Numbered from the stretch's first letter, positions 1 through 9,418 are shown. The stretch is DNA of 26,424 nt from a virus (IMGVR_UViG_3300006802_000469:1-26424), one strand, 5' to 3'. Notes: generated by a model from the letters alone, not told the origin. Numbers and translations are program-made.

Positions 1-455
1 AATCCTGTTTGTAAAGCTCCAACAGATGCACCGCCTCTTAGGAAAGCCCTACCCAAGCCAATGCCAGCACCACCAAAGGGTAATGCAACAAGGTTAATAG
101 GATCAGCAAAGCCAGCAAAAAAGTGCTGACCAAAAGTTGCCTTGCTAAGTATGTCACGCCGTTGAATGTTTTCATCAATCGCACGTTTAAGTTCGACCAT
201 ATGTTCTGCATTTTTGGCATCCATTAAATCATCACGATATGCTTCATAGCCGCCAATATCTTCTAATGCTAAATAGCTTTCATCTTCTTCACCGCGAAAC
301 TTAATAGCATTGCTTATAGACTCAATAATCGGATCATATGTGTAGCCAACAGATGCACCAACAACCTCAAAGTAACTAGGATCGTCCCTTTCAAGTTGTG
401 TCTGTGCGCCTCTGTATAACAAAGAGTTATGTGAAAACGGATCTAGTACAGGCAT
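1..455 (-). CDS. gp16-like internal virion / DNA-ejection protein, N-terminal part (runs off left edge)
   Basis: Open frame of about 151 codons starting with ATG at 455 (MPVLDPFSHNSLL...) and leaving the window at base 1. The start overlaps the stop of the upstream gene as TAATG, so the two are probably translationally coupled. The visible part is acidic and helical, then has a Gly/Ala-rich stretch containing FADPINLVALPFGGAG. It is the last gene seen in a tail tube A, tail tube B, gp14-like, gp15-like series, which is the T7 order, so a gp16-like core protein ejected with the DNA is the best guess. The part where a transglycosylase or membrane-active domain would be expected may lie outside. 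Function is inferred from position. Confidence 0.6.
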   Translation of the reverse strand, partial: MPVLDPFSHNSLLYRGAQTQLERDDPSYFEVVGASVGYTYDPIIESISNAIKFRGEEDESYLALEDIGGYEAYRDDLMDAKNAEHMVELKRAIDENIQRRDILSKATFGQHFFAGFADPINLVALPFGGAGIGLGRAFLRGGASVGALQTG

Positions 456-3046
456 TATCTAGCAACACCTCTCTTAATGTCATCAAGATACACATAAAGA
501 AAATCTGTAACGGTCCTTCCTTTGTCATCTACATAGGTATATGTAAACGGCTCAAGTCCACCATCTTTATCTAAAACCACAGCCATGTATTGAACATTTT
601 CTGCTACTGTTCCCGAGTACCGCATAGGCTGTAATTGTAATCTTGTTTTACCTTTTACAGTTTGTATATCTTCTGTACCAATTTCTTCTTCAATTACATT
701 TTGATAAGTATCCCTTGGCATAAGTTGTTCTCTAGCTAAAGCTTTATATGACAATCCAAATCGTGCATCTTTGATCCCAAGATCTGCAACTACTTTGTTT
801 AAGTAATTTACTGCTGGCAAAACATTATCACCAAAAACACCTGACAATGCTTGCCTAGATTTACCTACTGGACCAAATGCAGGATCGATAACTACGCCCT
901 GTGTATCGTGATAATGTTGCTCATAATAGCGAGTCATATCACTAATAATTGTATCTTTATCTTTATTGCCAGAAGCAATTTTGTATTTTAGATAAGAGTT
1001 CATTTCTAAAAAAACATTTGCATTGTTGGTTCCAACAATACCTTGAAGAAGCCCCTCTAAAGTTTCACCCTCATCAAGCACTTTTTTTACTTTTTCTTGA
1101 TATTCACTTTCGTTGTTTACTGCATCTGATAATGTAGCCGCAATCTTTGGAAAGTCATTGATGCCATTTTCTGACATGCTTGCCGCATAAAGAGTTTCTT
1201 CAAATGCACTAAATTCCTCTGCTGACAAAACATTTTGCCAAAGGTTTTTTTCTTGCGTTGAGCCTTTAACTCTAACACTAGAAAACATTCCAAAGTAACT
1301 AACAGCTAAATTAATTCTAGCTGGATCATCAACCATTCCAGAAATAGCACTTTTAACAATACCAACAGGAGTGCTTGGAATTACACCACCACTTGCTAAA
1401 ACTTTAGGTTTCCATTGTTCTTGTGTGTTTATTGCATCTGCTGTCAGAAAGAAAGAAGATGGTCGTCCATTTAAAATAATTTCTTCCATTTCATTTTGAT
1501 GACTTTTTGTTGTTGGGCTTCCTATACTATTTATGAAACTTTCTCGTATATTTTGTTTAGATGCAGACAAAGAATTTTGATTTATAACAGCCCTTTTAGC
1601 TGTTACAATAGCCTGTGTATCAGCACCAATAGAATCTCTATCAACATCAAACTCAGCGTTTTTAATTATAAAGTCAGCTATGGCTTGTACATCATCAGGA
1701 AGATCAACTTTTAAATCTCCTTCGTTATCAATGTAATCACGAAAATCTGTAGCTTCTTCTAAGTCAGTTACACCATTAACATCTTTAATTAGACGATCAA
1801 ATAAAAGCTGTCTTGTTCTTTTCTTTGCTGTTGTTGTATCAATGTCAGATTCTAGCTTCTGAGCTATGCTATCTAACTTACCAAACCAAGCATTTAATGT
1901 GTCCTGTGCCGCAAAAAGATCACCGCTTTTTATATGCTTATCTAGAGTATCATTAACTTTTTGCGCCTCAGGTTTAATGCCAAGCTTTAACTGTACTTTT
2001 TCATCATCCTCTTTTTGCTTTTCTTCCTGATCAATATCGGTTTGACGCATCCTTTCATCTGCTTCTGATTGCCCTAAATTAGCTTGGATTCCTCGCAAAT
2101 CAGTATTAATTGCGTCAAAATGAGTATTAAAATCTTCATTGCTCATCAATTCAGACGCAACATCTTGTAAAGATTCGGGCAAAGTAGAAATATTTTCTAC
2201 ATTTCCTGTTTGCAAAACTATTTGTAAATCATTTATATCGCCAGATTCTAGATCTTCATTATCTAAAATAATTTGATTTATGCGTCTTGTTGCGCCTCTA
2301 GCCTTTGCAAGACTAACAGTTCGCCTTAATTTTTTTGCTTCTGCATTACTAATAAACTGAACATCACCATCAACATTTTTTTCTATTAATTCTTCAGCTA
2401 AAAAAGAAGCGTTACGAGCATCTTCTAAAGATTTAGAATCGCCTAAACCAATTAAAGATTCTATTTTATTGGCAAGATCGTTTACATCTAGTTCAATTTG
2501 CTGTCTATTTTCTTCATGCTGTTTTTGACTCTGTTTGCTCATTAAGTTAAGAGAATTGGAAGCCAGCATTGCGCTTCCAATATTTTCAATAATGTTTGCA
2601 AACTTAGGCACTGCCGTACCCTTTGCGTTTTCAATATAAGTTCCGAAGTCTGTCTTAAACTTAGCCACCCCATTGGAATCATTTTGATAAAGAATTGCTA
2701 ATCGTTGCGCTTCTGCACTAAAATCTTGTTCAGTTTGCGATACGTAACGGCGTTCAATAATATCTTGATACGCTGTTCTTGCCTCAACTCCAAAGCCAGA
2801 CGGAATGTTAAACGCTTCTGGCTCACCAGTAATAGGATCAATAGTTCTAATGTTGGCGGCAGATGCGGCCTGTGCTGTTTCTATACCTTTTTCTCTTGCT
2901 TCACGCTTTAACTCATTAAAAGATGACTCAATCATAGTATCAGCTAGGCGACCGACACTTGCCCACTGCTCAGACAATCCTGTATCAGAGCGAATAACAC
3001 CGATTGGCTTTGTTATGTTTTGTCTTTGTTGCCTAATAACCGCCAT
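455..3046 (-). CDS. gp15-like internal virion protein
   Basis: An 863-residue protein, rich in Asp, Glu, Gln, Asn and Lys, without visible membrane segments or signal peptide. It begins MAVIRQQRQNITKPIGVIRS and is largely predicted helical, with long polar helices around residues 170-200 and 330-400. It sits between a gp14-like gene (7-nt gap) and a gp16-like gene (TAATG overlap). Size and position match the T7 gp15 internal core protein, which helps move DNA into the cell. I see no catalytic motif. The assignment is by synteny and size rather than sequence identity. It has a slightly lower GC look than the capsid genes, but nothing suggests transfer. Confidence 0.6.
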   Translation of the reverse strand: MAVIRQQRQNITKPIGVIRSDTGLSEQWASVGRLADTMIESSFNELKREAREKGIETAQAASAANIRTIDPITGEPEAFNIPSGFGVEARTAYQDIIERRYVSQTEQDFSAEAQRLAILYQNDSNGVAKFKTDFGTYIENAKGTAVPKFANIIENIGSAMLASNSLNLMSKQSQKQHEENRQQIELDVNDLANKIESLIGLGDSKSLEDARNASFLAEELIEKNVDGDVQFISNAEAKKLRRTVSLAKARGATRRINQIILDNEDLESGDINDLQIVLQTGNVENISTLPESLQDVASELMSNEDFNTHFDAINTDLRGIQANLGQSEADERMRQTDIDQEEKQKEDDEKVQLKLGIKPEAQKVNDTLDKHIKSGDLFAAQDTLNAWFGKLDSIAQKLESDIDTTTAKKRTRQLLFDRLIKDVNGVTDLEEATDFRDYIDNEGDLKVDLPDDVQAIADFIIKNAEFDVDRDSIGADTQAIVTAKRAVINQNSLSASKQNIRESFINSIGSPTTKSHQNEMEEIILNGRPSSFFLTADAINTQEQWKPKVLASGGVIPSTPVGIVKSAISGMVDDPARINLAVSYFGMFSSVRVKGSTQEKNLWQNVLSAEEFSAFEETLYAASMSENGINDFPKIAATLSDAVNNESEYQEKVKKVLDEGETLEGLLQGIVGTNNANVFLEMNSYLKYKIASGNKDKDTIISDMTRYYEQHYHDTQGVVIDPAFGPVGKSRQALSGVFGDNVLPAVNYLNKVVADLGIKDARFGLSYKALAREQLMPRDTYQNVIEEEIGTEDIQTVKGKTRLQLQPMRYSGTVAENVQYMAVVLDKDGGLEPFTYTYVDDKGRTVTDFLYVYLDDIKRGVAR

Positions 3047-3053
3047 GATTCAC

Positions 3054-3500
3054 CTATTTATAAATATGATAACGATAAATGCCAGATGCTAATGAACTAG
3101 CCGCGTTAAGATAAGATGTTCTTATTGCAGTCTGACCTTTGAATGATTCCATTTGCCCAAGGGTTCTGCTTTGTGATGCTTCTTGTAATGCACCAGACTC
3201 GATAGCAGAGATGTCGGAAAAAGCTATTTCTTTTTGCCTGTTCATAAATGATCTCAAAGACATGTCTGACGTATCTCTATTAAGAAACGCTTGGAAAGAT
3301 TGGTTAGCAGACTCAGCAGTTCTATATTGTTGCGTCCTAATATTAGCCCTTTCAAGACCAGCAATTTCTTGTTGCATAGCCTGTTGCTTGTATTGCTCTC
3401 TATTAAATGCCGCTTCACGTTTAATAGCCTTGCCTTGTTGCAAACTTGAAAGCATTGAAAGGCCAGTAGCGGCAATCTGAATACCTAGTGGAATAGCCAT
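3054..3500 (-). CDS. gp14-like internal virion protein
   Basis: A 148-residue protein beginning MAIPLGIQIAATGLSMLSSL, a hydrophobic helix with small residues, followed by long Gln/Arg/Glu-rich helices likely to form a coiled coil (residues 22-70). A short N-terminal hydrophobic helix followed by polar helices, directly after tail tubular protein B, is typical of T7 gp14-type ejection proteins. In T7 these insert in the outer membrane. The ATG overlaps the stop of the tail tube gene (TAATG). The alternative is a generic virion protein of unknown role. Confidence 0.6.
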   Translation of the reverse strand: MAIPLGIQIAATGLSMLSSLQQGKAIKREAAFNREQYKQQAMQQEIAGLERANIRTQQYRTAESANQSFQAFLNRDTSDMSLRSFMNRQKEIAFSDISAIESGALQEASQSRTLGQMESFKGQTAIRTSYLNAASSLASGIYRYHIYK

Positions 3501-6106
3501 TAGAACGATACCTCTGCTATAATACCATTAACTTGCAATGATAATGGTGCTGTTTGTTTAATTGTAACTACTGGATCTTTGCTATAACCCAATAATCTAA
3601 ATTCTTCTTTGCCAGTAACAGGCGTTCTTGAAAGACTAAAATCATCTGTTACCTGACGAATAACTAGATTCTTATCATTAATCGACACAGACAAGGTATC
3701 TAATAGATCTACCACTACCCTGTTAACAGAGCGAGGTTCGCCTGTGAGTGGCCCTCCCGCTATCTGAGCATCAATCGGTAGTGTTTGTGCCTCAACATTA
3801 AAGTCATAGCCAATTTCAGCATTTGTTATTTCTTGTATAGCAGACACATCTACATTGCCACTAGCAACAGTAAACTCGCCAAGGTAATCAGTATCATTAA
3901 CAACCTTTACCTTTGCTCCATTAGCAAAGTGACTAGACACATCAAATACACCAGCAGTGCCAACAAACTTATCAGAGAAGTCCATATTCATAGCAGAGTT
4001 AAACTCCATAAGAATAAACTTCTCAGTGCCAGCACCTAGATCAAATCTGCCTACACAGAACACTCTATCATCTACTGTGCAAACAGAATCAAATCTTCCA
4101 TTAGTAGTCCACTGCGACCACCCTGCACGTTGTTCTGCTCTGTTAGATGTAAAGACAGCTATTGTGCCATCAAGGTTTAATACAAAAGCATATGACTCAG
4201 GACGGTTAATAGCTCCTCTAAGGATGCACATTTGTACAGGCGAGTTAATTAAATGCGGTGATAAAACAGATATACCAGTGGCTACATAAGCCGCTTCTGA
4301 ATCTGAAAATATGTACTCGCGTACAACAGATCCATTTTTTTGCACATATATTGTTGCACCATCAAATGACTCTGGACGTACAAAGTTACTGCCATATGGC
4401 GTCTGTCTGCGTATCTGTGCGTTTGTTGGCGTGATAGCCTTCTCAGTAAATGAAGGTATGTACATTTCTGATGTCGTTGTAAATATCTGTAGATCACGAT
4501 TAGAGGTTAAATGGCGTATAGTATTAATCTCACCAATAGCCGCAGTCAGATCAATAGCATCGCCATCTTCACCATCACCTACATCGAAGTCAAAGTATGA
4601 TGCTGGTTTGCTAGCCCATATACCATCAGGTTGTGCAACAGAACCAGCTAGCCACAATCTGTTTTCGTGTAGCGTTACAGCCGCAGGAAAGCCGCGTAGT
4701 GTGCTATATGATTGCTCACCCCATTCTGTAGTGGTGGCATGTGTTTTAATTTTAGGTGAACCGCCACCAATAGTAGAAGCATTAGCATTAGCACCAGCAG
4801 TTACAACAATTACATTCTCATCAATAACCTCTTGTACAGCTTCAGTGCCATTGATTTGATTTGCCGATATACCTCCTACACCACCAGCCTCACTAATGAC
4901 TATGCTATCATTTACAGCCAAGCCATGAAGCGGGAATGTAATGCGTATATTTGCACTCCCATCAGTTGTTTCTATAGCGTCTGTAGCAAGTTTGACTTCT
5001 AACTTGTCAGTTACGTTACCAGTTGCTTGTGTTGCTGACTGGACAGAAGTGATTATAATTTCATTTTCATGGTAACGAAGTGTTACCCCAATGTGTTTTG
5101 AATCAGCATAGTTACCGCCAGATTGACTTCCTGTTATATCAAAGTAAGCCGCACTTGTAGTTAAAGTTATGCCATTACCATTATCAGCAGAAGGATCAAG
5201 GGTCATGCCTACTGGTTGAAATGAATAGAATGGTTGATGTACCTTGAACCCATCTGGACTTTCATCAAATGTAAGTGTTTCTAATTGGAATGTTGTAAGG
5301 CTAGTTCTTACAAGTTTGCGTGTCATAAAGGTTTGATGCGCTATGAACATAACATCGCCAGCTTGTGCGTATGTTAGTTCAGAAACAATCAGATCGCTAA
5401 ATGGTATAGCCGCAGATGATGTATCGGCTGTTAATGTTTGAACCAAAGATATTGCGCCTGTTGTTGGGCTTATCTGAAATACTCTTATCTTAGCGTTTTC
5501 AAGACTTACTATGTATCTTTCATCATCAGAAAAGATAAACGGCACAACTCGTACTTGTTGTTTTGTACCGCCAGTAAAATCAGTAACAGCTAATCTGGTC
5601 GTATCAGAAGATGTTACAGTTAAGTTTTCAGTGGGATTTACAGGAGTATCTCTAGTTACAGTCACTACTGCCGCAGATGGATTAGCTACAGTAAATCCAG
5701 TTACTGCATTAAGAGCAGTAAAAATGTTATCAGCAGTTGTATTATTACTTTCATTTGCCCTAACAAAATGAGTGTTGCCAGAAGGAGATGAAGGGCTTTC
5801 TCCACTAGAAGCCTCGAACTCTAGTGTAATTTTATCACTGCCAGTAAACAAAACTAAAGTAGAGCCAGTAGCAATATTAGCATAATCACTAACTGTTATT
5901 GTGCATGTTGTCGCTTCTACAGCAGTGTCATACTCATAGATTTTTTCCGTACCAAATCTTTTAAGTAATCCACCTTCATTGCGTAAGAAGAAGTTTTCTA
6001 CCTTCTTAGCAGAGTTATTGTAGATAGGCGTATCCGTCCTTGAAACCAAAGACGGACTGACTTCTCCAAACTGAAAGTTGCTAATAGGTACGCGAATACG
6101 AGCCAT
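3500..6106 (-). CDS. tail tubular protein B (gp12-like)
   Basis: An 868-residue protein with the characteristic opening of podovirus tail nozzle proteins: VPISNFQFGEVSPSLVSRTD at residues 6-25, then a segment of the type NSAKKVENFFLRNEGGLLKR. The rest is beta-rich with many Thr, Val and Ser residues, including LHENRLWLAGSVAQPDGIWAS in the middle, a stretch typical of the propeller part of this family. It forms the nozzle at the tail tip in T7-like virions. The ATG overlaps the stop of tail tubular protein A (TAATG), and the pair is conserved as neighbours. Length is near that of T7 gp12 (about 794 residues). Confidence 0.88.
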   Translation of the reverse strand: MARIRVPISNFQFGEVSPSLVSRTDTPIYNNSAKKVENFFLRNEGGLLKRFGTEKIYEYDTAVEATTCTITVSDYANIATGSTLVLFTGSDKITLEFEASSGESPSSPSGNTHFVRANESNNTTADNIFTALNAVTGFTVANPSAAVVTVTRDTPVNPTENLTVTSSDTTRLAVTDFTGGTKQQVRVVPFIFSDDERYIVSLENAKIRVFQISPTTGAISLVQTLTADTSSAAIPFSDLIVSELTYAQAGDVMFIAHQTFMTRKLVRTSLTTFQLETLTFDESPDGFKVHQPFYSFQPVGMTLDPSADNGNGITLTTSAAYFDITGSQSGGNYADSKHIGVTLRYHENEIIITSVQSATQATGNVTDKLEVKLATDAIETTDGSANIRITFPLHGLAVNDSIVISEAGGVGGISANQINGTEAVQEVIDENVIVVTAGANANASTIGGGSPKIKTHATTTEWGEQSYSTLRGFPAAVTLHENRLWLAGSVAQPDGIWASKPASYFDFDVGDGEDGDAIDLTAAIGEINTIRHLTSNRDLQIFTTTSEMYIPSFTEKAITPTNAQIRRQTPYGSNFVRPESFDGATIYVQKNGSVVREYIFSDSEAAYVATGISVLSPHLINSPVQMCILRGAINRPESYAFVLNLDGTIAVFTSNRAEQRAGWSQWTTNGRFDSVCTVDDRVFCVGRFDLGAGTEKFILMEFNSAMNMDFSDKFVGTAGVFDVSSHFANGAKVKVVNDTDYLGEFTVASGNVDVSAIQEITNAEIGYDFNVEAQTLPIDAQIAGGPLTGEPRSVNRVVVDLLDTLSVSINDKNLVIRQVTDDFSLSRTPVTGKEEFRLLGYSKDPVVTIKQTAPLSLQVNGIIAEVSF

Positions 6107-6699
6107 TAACTTCGCCTTTCAGTAATAAACCTCGATGTTGGGATACTGCGTGTTGTCTGTTGTTGCGAATCAAGGCTTCTAGCCTTTGCCATAGTTTGTG
6201 TGCCAGCAGATTGCATAAGTTGTGCAAGGCTAGCATCTCTTGCAATAGATGTGGCAAAGATATTGGCAAGCGCATATTCAACAGCAATGACAAAGTATGA
6301 AGGCCAGTTTTCTTCATTTGCCCTAAATGTGTAATCAATTATTAAACTATCGCTTGTTGTTGTATCGCTAAATACTTTGTCACCATAAATCTGGTAATCA
6401 ATTAAGTTGTCATTAATTGTAACTGAGTGAACCATTAAGGTGTCATTAGGTAGCTGATGTGCACGATCATAACGACCAGTAGGTATATCTGTTAGTAAAT
6501 TCATTACTGCCTGATTGGTGGCAAATCTCCACCTTGTATTTACTAATGATGCTCTAGCTACATCTTCATACATATTAACAGCCACAAGTGCTTCTGTACT
6601 ACCTTCATCAAATGAAGTAATTGGGTTTGCTCCAATAAGAATCAAAGCCCTAGAACAAATATCAATAGCTGAATCGGCGGTTGTACTGGTAACTGTCAT
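6106..6699 (-). CDS. tail tubular protein A (gp11-like)
   Basis: A 197-residue protein of the tail tubular A family: an N-terminal helix (IDICSRALILIGANPITSFD), then EDVARASLVNTRWRFATNQA, which matches the usual pattern of a short helical segment followed by R-W-x-F-A. It forms the gatekeeper ring between portal and nozzle. It lies directly before tail tubular protein B, with TAATG coupling. The only good ribosome binding site (AAAGGAG, 6728-6734) is separated from the ATG by a GC-rich hairpin (6709-6726). See that feature. Confidence 0.85.
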   Translation of the reverse strand: MTVTSTTADSAIDICSRALILIGANPITSFDEGSTEALVAVNMYEDVARASLVNTRWRFATNQAVMNLLTDIPTGRYDRAHQLPNDTLMVHSVTINDNLIDYQIYGDKVFSDTTTSDSLIIDYTFRANEENWPSYFVIAVEYALANIFATSIARDASLAQLMQSAGTQTMAKARSLDSQQQTTRSIPTSRFITERRS

Positions 6700-6708
6700 G
6701 TATAGCGA

Positions 6709-6726
6709 GGGGGGCCGAAGCCCCCC
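6709..6726 (-). terminator. Perfect GC hairpin with UUCG-type loop between capsid-side and tail genes
   Basis: On the minus strand GGGGGGC, TTCG, GCCCCCC form a perfect 7-bp stem with a stable tetraloop. No T-run follows, so it may be a partial terminator, an RNA processing or stability element, or a spacer that brings the upstream AAAGGAG close to the ATG at 6699. Confidence 0.7.
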
Positions 6727-6732
6727 ACTCCT

Positions 6733-6996
6733 TTAGTCTGAGTCTGTTTCAGCGATAGCTGTGCCATCAGACACATCTACTACTGTGCCAGTATTTGACA
6801 AAACACTTACAAAACTTGTTGTAGGAGTGTTTGTGTCAGCCACAATTATAACATCTCTAATAGCTAGCATATTTGCCGCATCGTTAAAATAACCAGCAGA
6901 GTTAACAGCCGCAATAGCGTCTGTAGTTGTGTAAGCCCACAAGTTAATGTTTGATGCACCAGCTAACCGAGATAATCCTGTAGCACTAAAAGCCAT
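6733..6996 (-). CDS. small virion (head decoration-like) protein
   Basis: An 87-residue protein: MAFSATGLSRLAGASNINLW, then YTTTDAIAAVNSAGYFNDAANML and a beta-rich, Thr-rich C-terminus ending in TDSD. Proteins of this kind (LW-Y-T-x-D-x-x-A-x-V-x-x-x-GYF) commonly follow the major capsid gene in phages and are usually annotated as structural or head decoration proteins. It lies 14 nt after the capsid gene, and its stop overlaps the AAAGGAG that probably serves the next gene. A role in capsid decoration is inference from position. Confidence 0.6.
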   Translation of the reverse strand: MAFSATGLSRLAGASNINLWAYTTTDAIAAVNSAGYFNDAANMLAIRDVIIVADTNTPTTSFVSVLSNTGTVVDVSDGTAIAETDSD

Positions 6997-7010
6997 TTCA
7001 ATATCTCCTA

Positions 7011-7823
7011 TTAGTTGTTGTCTAAGACTTCATAGATACCGTTGTCATCAATAACAACAGCACCCATTGACATCATGGAAGTTCCAAGGTGTGAGACACG
7101 CTCTGGAACGTAATTCAACTCAGTGGTAACGTCAGCACCAACACCCAGACCCACAGAAGATGTGTGGTATGCCATGTTTTTACCAGCAGTTACGGCTGAT
7201 GTTGAAAAGATTTTGAAGCCCAAGAACTCTTTCATGCTCATGCCACCAGCGTAAGGTAGATTCTGCTCACCTACAAAGTCGCTAGAAGCAAACTCTGTAA
7301 TAGCAAACAGGTCAGCATAACCTTTCGGGTGCATAGCAAGATAGCGTCCACCGTCCTCTGGAATATTAGCAGAGCCGAATGTCTCAAACAAAGACAGCAG
7401 ATCAGCTTTTTCCAAAGCAGAACTTGTGTCGTGGATCTGAGTTGAGTTTGCACCAGCATCCATAGCTGTAATCAAAATCTCATCAGTTTTACGACCAAGT
7501 GCGGCGGCGGCAGATTTAGCTACAGCCTGACGCTCATCAATGTTTGTCTTGAGTTCATCTAGCTTGTCGATGTACTCGGCGGCGTAGAAGTCAGCCATTG
7601 TTGCTTCTACTGTGGTATGGGCTAGTTCCATAGGAGTTACCAAACCGTTGCGTGATTTAGTTGAAGCAGAGCCAGTGCCGATCTTTTGGAATCGAACTAC
7701 TGAACCACTCACATTACTTACTGTACGCACTGTGTTCCGCAATTTAGAACCCATGCGCTGATAAGCCATGTGAACCTCTGATTCAAACTGTTTAATAAAG
7801 GCGGTATCTATTGAGTTCGCCAT
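7011..7823 (-). CDS. major capsid protein
   Basis: A 270-residue protein beginning MANSIDTAFIKQFESEVHMA. A helical N-terminus is followed by GSVVRFQKIGTGSASTKSRNG, a helix-rich centre (AVAKSAAAALGRKTDEILITA) and a C-terminal part including LGFKIFSTSAVTAG and MAYHTSSVGLGVGADV. This pattern is typical of HK97-fold coat proteins of podoviruses, at the short end in length. It is followed by the decoration-like gene and preceded, across 87 nt without a gene, by the gp13-like gene. The ribosome site GAAGGA lies 8 nt before the ATG. The 5' spacer has a small possible hairpin (GTTGAG with CTCAAC). The higher-GC, codon-regular look fits a highly expressed gene. Confidence 0.85.
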   Translation of the reverse strand: MANSIDTAFIKQFESEVHMAYQRMGSKLRNTVRTVSNVSGSVVRFQKIGTGSASTKSRNGLVTPMELAHTTVEATMADFYAAEYIDKLDELKTNIDERQAVAKSAAAALGRKTDEILITAMDAGANSTQIHDTSSALEKADLLSLFETFGSANIPEDGGRYLAMHPKGYADLFAITEFASSDFVGEQNLPYAGGMSMKEFLGFKIFSTSAVTAGKNMAYHTSSVGLGVGADVTTELNYVPERVSHLGTSMMSMGAVVIDDNGIYEVLDNN

Positions 7824-7910
7824 TTTACAGTCCTTCTCTTTAAGGTTGTTGAGTTACAGTTTTGCGGTTATCTGTGTGGCATCCTCAACGCGAGTATCCT
7901 TGCGGGTCGC

Positions 7911-8432
7911 TCAGTGCATTACAGGCCGTGTTAATTCAGCAATAACACCTTTATGTTTCTCTCTGCAACGCACAAAACGCATCATAGTATGACCGCATAT
8001 ATCATACGTCACATCATCAAAGGTGAATCCGCACCAGCTTAACCACATAATTGTTTCATGATGATCGGCTGGAACGTAGTTTTCTATGTACTCATAATCA
8101 CTGTGCAGTAGCTCTATTGCATCAGCGCACCCTCTAAGAAATGGCCTAAAGTTATTAGTGATGCTGTTTGTGCCAAGCATCCATATCCTTGCGCTGGATT
8201 GATCTAGTGGTACAGAGCCACACATAGCGATAGGAGCGTCATCAAATTTTATTGTGTATGTTTTTGCGCCGTGTATAGCCAAAGGCTCTGTAAGAGCTTC
8301 TAGCGGCCTTAAGCCGTATATCAAGCACTCTCTTAGATCATGCAGTCGTAAGTCGTCTGCTATTGCTTCTGCGTGATAGGGTAGGCTTTTGCTTAACGAG
8401 AGCCTACCAACTCGGATTAGATCCTTAGCCAT
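7911..8432 (-). CDS. gp13-like internal virion protein (GNAT-like fold)
   Basis: A 173-residue protein. The stretch with FRPFLRGCADAIELLHSDYE, then an HHETIMWLSWCGFTFDD element, resembles the T7 gp13-type family, whose members look like acyl-CoA N-acetyltransferase folds and act in virion assembly. Here it sits between scaffold and capsid rather than after the tail tubes, an order seen in other podoviruses. The start overlaps the end of the scaffold gene by 8 nt. Whether it has transferase activity cannot be told from sequence. Confidence 0.65.
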   Translation of the reverse strand: MAKDLIRVGRLSLSKSLPYHAEAIADDLRLHDLRECLIYGLRPLEALTEPLAIHGAKTYTIKFDDAPIAMCGSVPLDQSSARIWMLGTNSITNNFRPFLRGCADAIELLHSDYEYIENYVPADHHETIMWLSWCGFTFDDVTYDICGHTMMRFVRCREKHKGVIAELTRPVMH

Positions 8433-9156
8433 AGATTTTCTTGAAACCTGATTCTACTTGGCTAACAAAATGTGCGTCACGCCTAGCAGGATCATGATAC
8501 CGTGGATCTAACATCATCGCTTTTAATTCAGCTTCGCTTGTTTGTGCGACTGTTTCTGCACTACCAGCAGGACCAGACTGCTTAACTTGCTCCATAATAT
8601 GCTCAAGAGCCATAATGCCATCAGCAGTTTCACACATACGCTCTATCGCTGTTATGTGTTCTTCTGGAAAAAACTGGTTAGCAAACAAACTAGCCGCTTC
8701 TGTTCTTGCAGAAGCATTGTCACCAAGCCTTGCAGTCTCGGCTTCAAAGTCAGGAACATCAGCGTTCAAAGCATCCATATACATCTGTATGCCTTCTTGG
8801 AACTCCTCTTGGCTGTAGCCGTTTTCATATGATTGATTAGCCCACCAGTTAAGCAACTCATTGCCTTCTGTTTGAGTTTCATCAAAACCTTCTGGCAACT
8901 GATAATCACCTACCTCTGCTGGACGATTAGCAAATGCTTCTTCTTGGATTTCTTTCATCCAAGCATCTCTAGCTTCCTCGTCCTTTTGACCTAGCTTGCC
9001 TTCAAGTGATGAGTATGCTGTAGCCAGATCTTCTGCGGTCTTAAACTTTTCTGGCAACCACTCAGGACGCTCTGATTCCGTTTGCAATAACGGATCGCCG
9101 CCCTCAGTAACAACATCACTTTCCTGTGGTGCTTCTACTTGCGCTTCTTCATTCAT
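8425..9156 (-). CDS. capsid assembly scaffold protein
   Basis: A 243-residue, strongly acidic protein starting MNEEAQVEAPQESDVVTEGG. An early ERPEWLPEKFKTAEDLATAY motif (W-L-P-x-K-F/Y-x-T-x-E-D-L) is a hallmark of podovirus scaffold proteins, which line the procapsid interior and leave before DNA fills it. The C-terminal part ends with a basic RRDAHFVSQVESGFKKIYG, the expected coat-binding end. I chose ATG 9156 over the longer frame from 9261 because the acidic start fits the family and an AGGG lies upstream. The extra N-terminal part would duplicate the neighbouring gene in another frame. Confidence 0.8.
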   Translation of the reverse strand: MNEEAQVEAPQESDVVTEGGDPLLQTESERPEWLPEKFKTAEDLATAYSSLEGKLGQKDEEARDAWMKEIQEEAFANRPAEVGDYQLPEGFDETQTEGNELLNWWANQSYENGYSQEEFQEGIQMYMDALNADVPDFEAETARLGDNASARTEAASLFANQFFPEEHITAIERMCETADGIMALEHIMEQVKQSGPAGSAETVAQTSEAELKAMMLDPRYHDPARRDAHFVSQVESGFKKIYG

Positions 9157-9418
9157 CGTTTTTTGCCCTATGTGCGTGACGGATGCGTGATTCAATGAGG
9201 CCAACGATATATCGCTGACCTTCCATATGGCGCAGTTCCGCATCGGAAACCCCTGCACCATGAACTTGTTCTATTGTGATTGATCTTAGATAGCGTAAGA
9301 CTTCTGCGCCAGTATCAGTGCTAAACAGACTAGCTAGATTCAAGCTAATCTTAACATCTTCTTCTTTCTTACGCTGATAACCATCAAGTCCTAGATATGC
9401 GTTATTGTTGCGTACCAA
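9149..9418 (-). CDS. small portal-associated conserved protein (Bbp19-like)
   Basis: An 89-residue protein: LASLFSTDTGAEVLRYLRSI, then AELRHMEGQRYIVGLIESRI. The pattern F-x-T-x-x-G-x-x-V-L followed by EGQR matches small proteins found between portal and scaffold in Bordetella BPP-1-type and many marine podoviruses (Bbp19 family, as I recall it). The start appears to be TTG at 9418, with AGAGGA 8 nt upstream inside the portal gene end. It overlaps the portal by 17 nt and the scaffold by 8 nt. Function is unknown. Confidence 0.65.
   Translation of the reverse strand: MVRNNNAYLGLDGYQRKKEEDVKISLNLASLFSTDTGAEVLRYLRSITIEQVHGAGVSDAELRHMEGQRYIVGLIESRIRHAHRAKNDE

Noticed and set aside
38-220. 60-residue hydrophobic minus-strand frame at the left edge
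   Set aside because: Lies inside the longer open frame of the gp16-like gene in another frame.
4311-4859. 182-residue plus-strand open frame inside tail tubular protein B
   Set aside because: Shadow of the tail gene in another frame. No ribosome site and no domain.
9157-9261. Longer scaffold start at 9261
   Set aside because: The extra residues duplicate the upstream small gene in another frame. The acidic MNEEAQ start fits the scaffold family.
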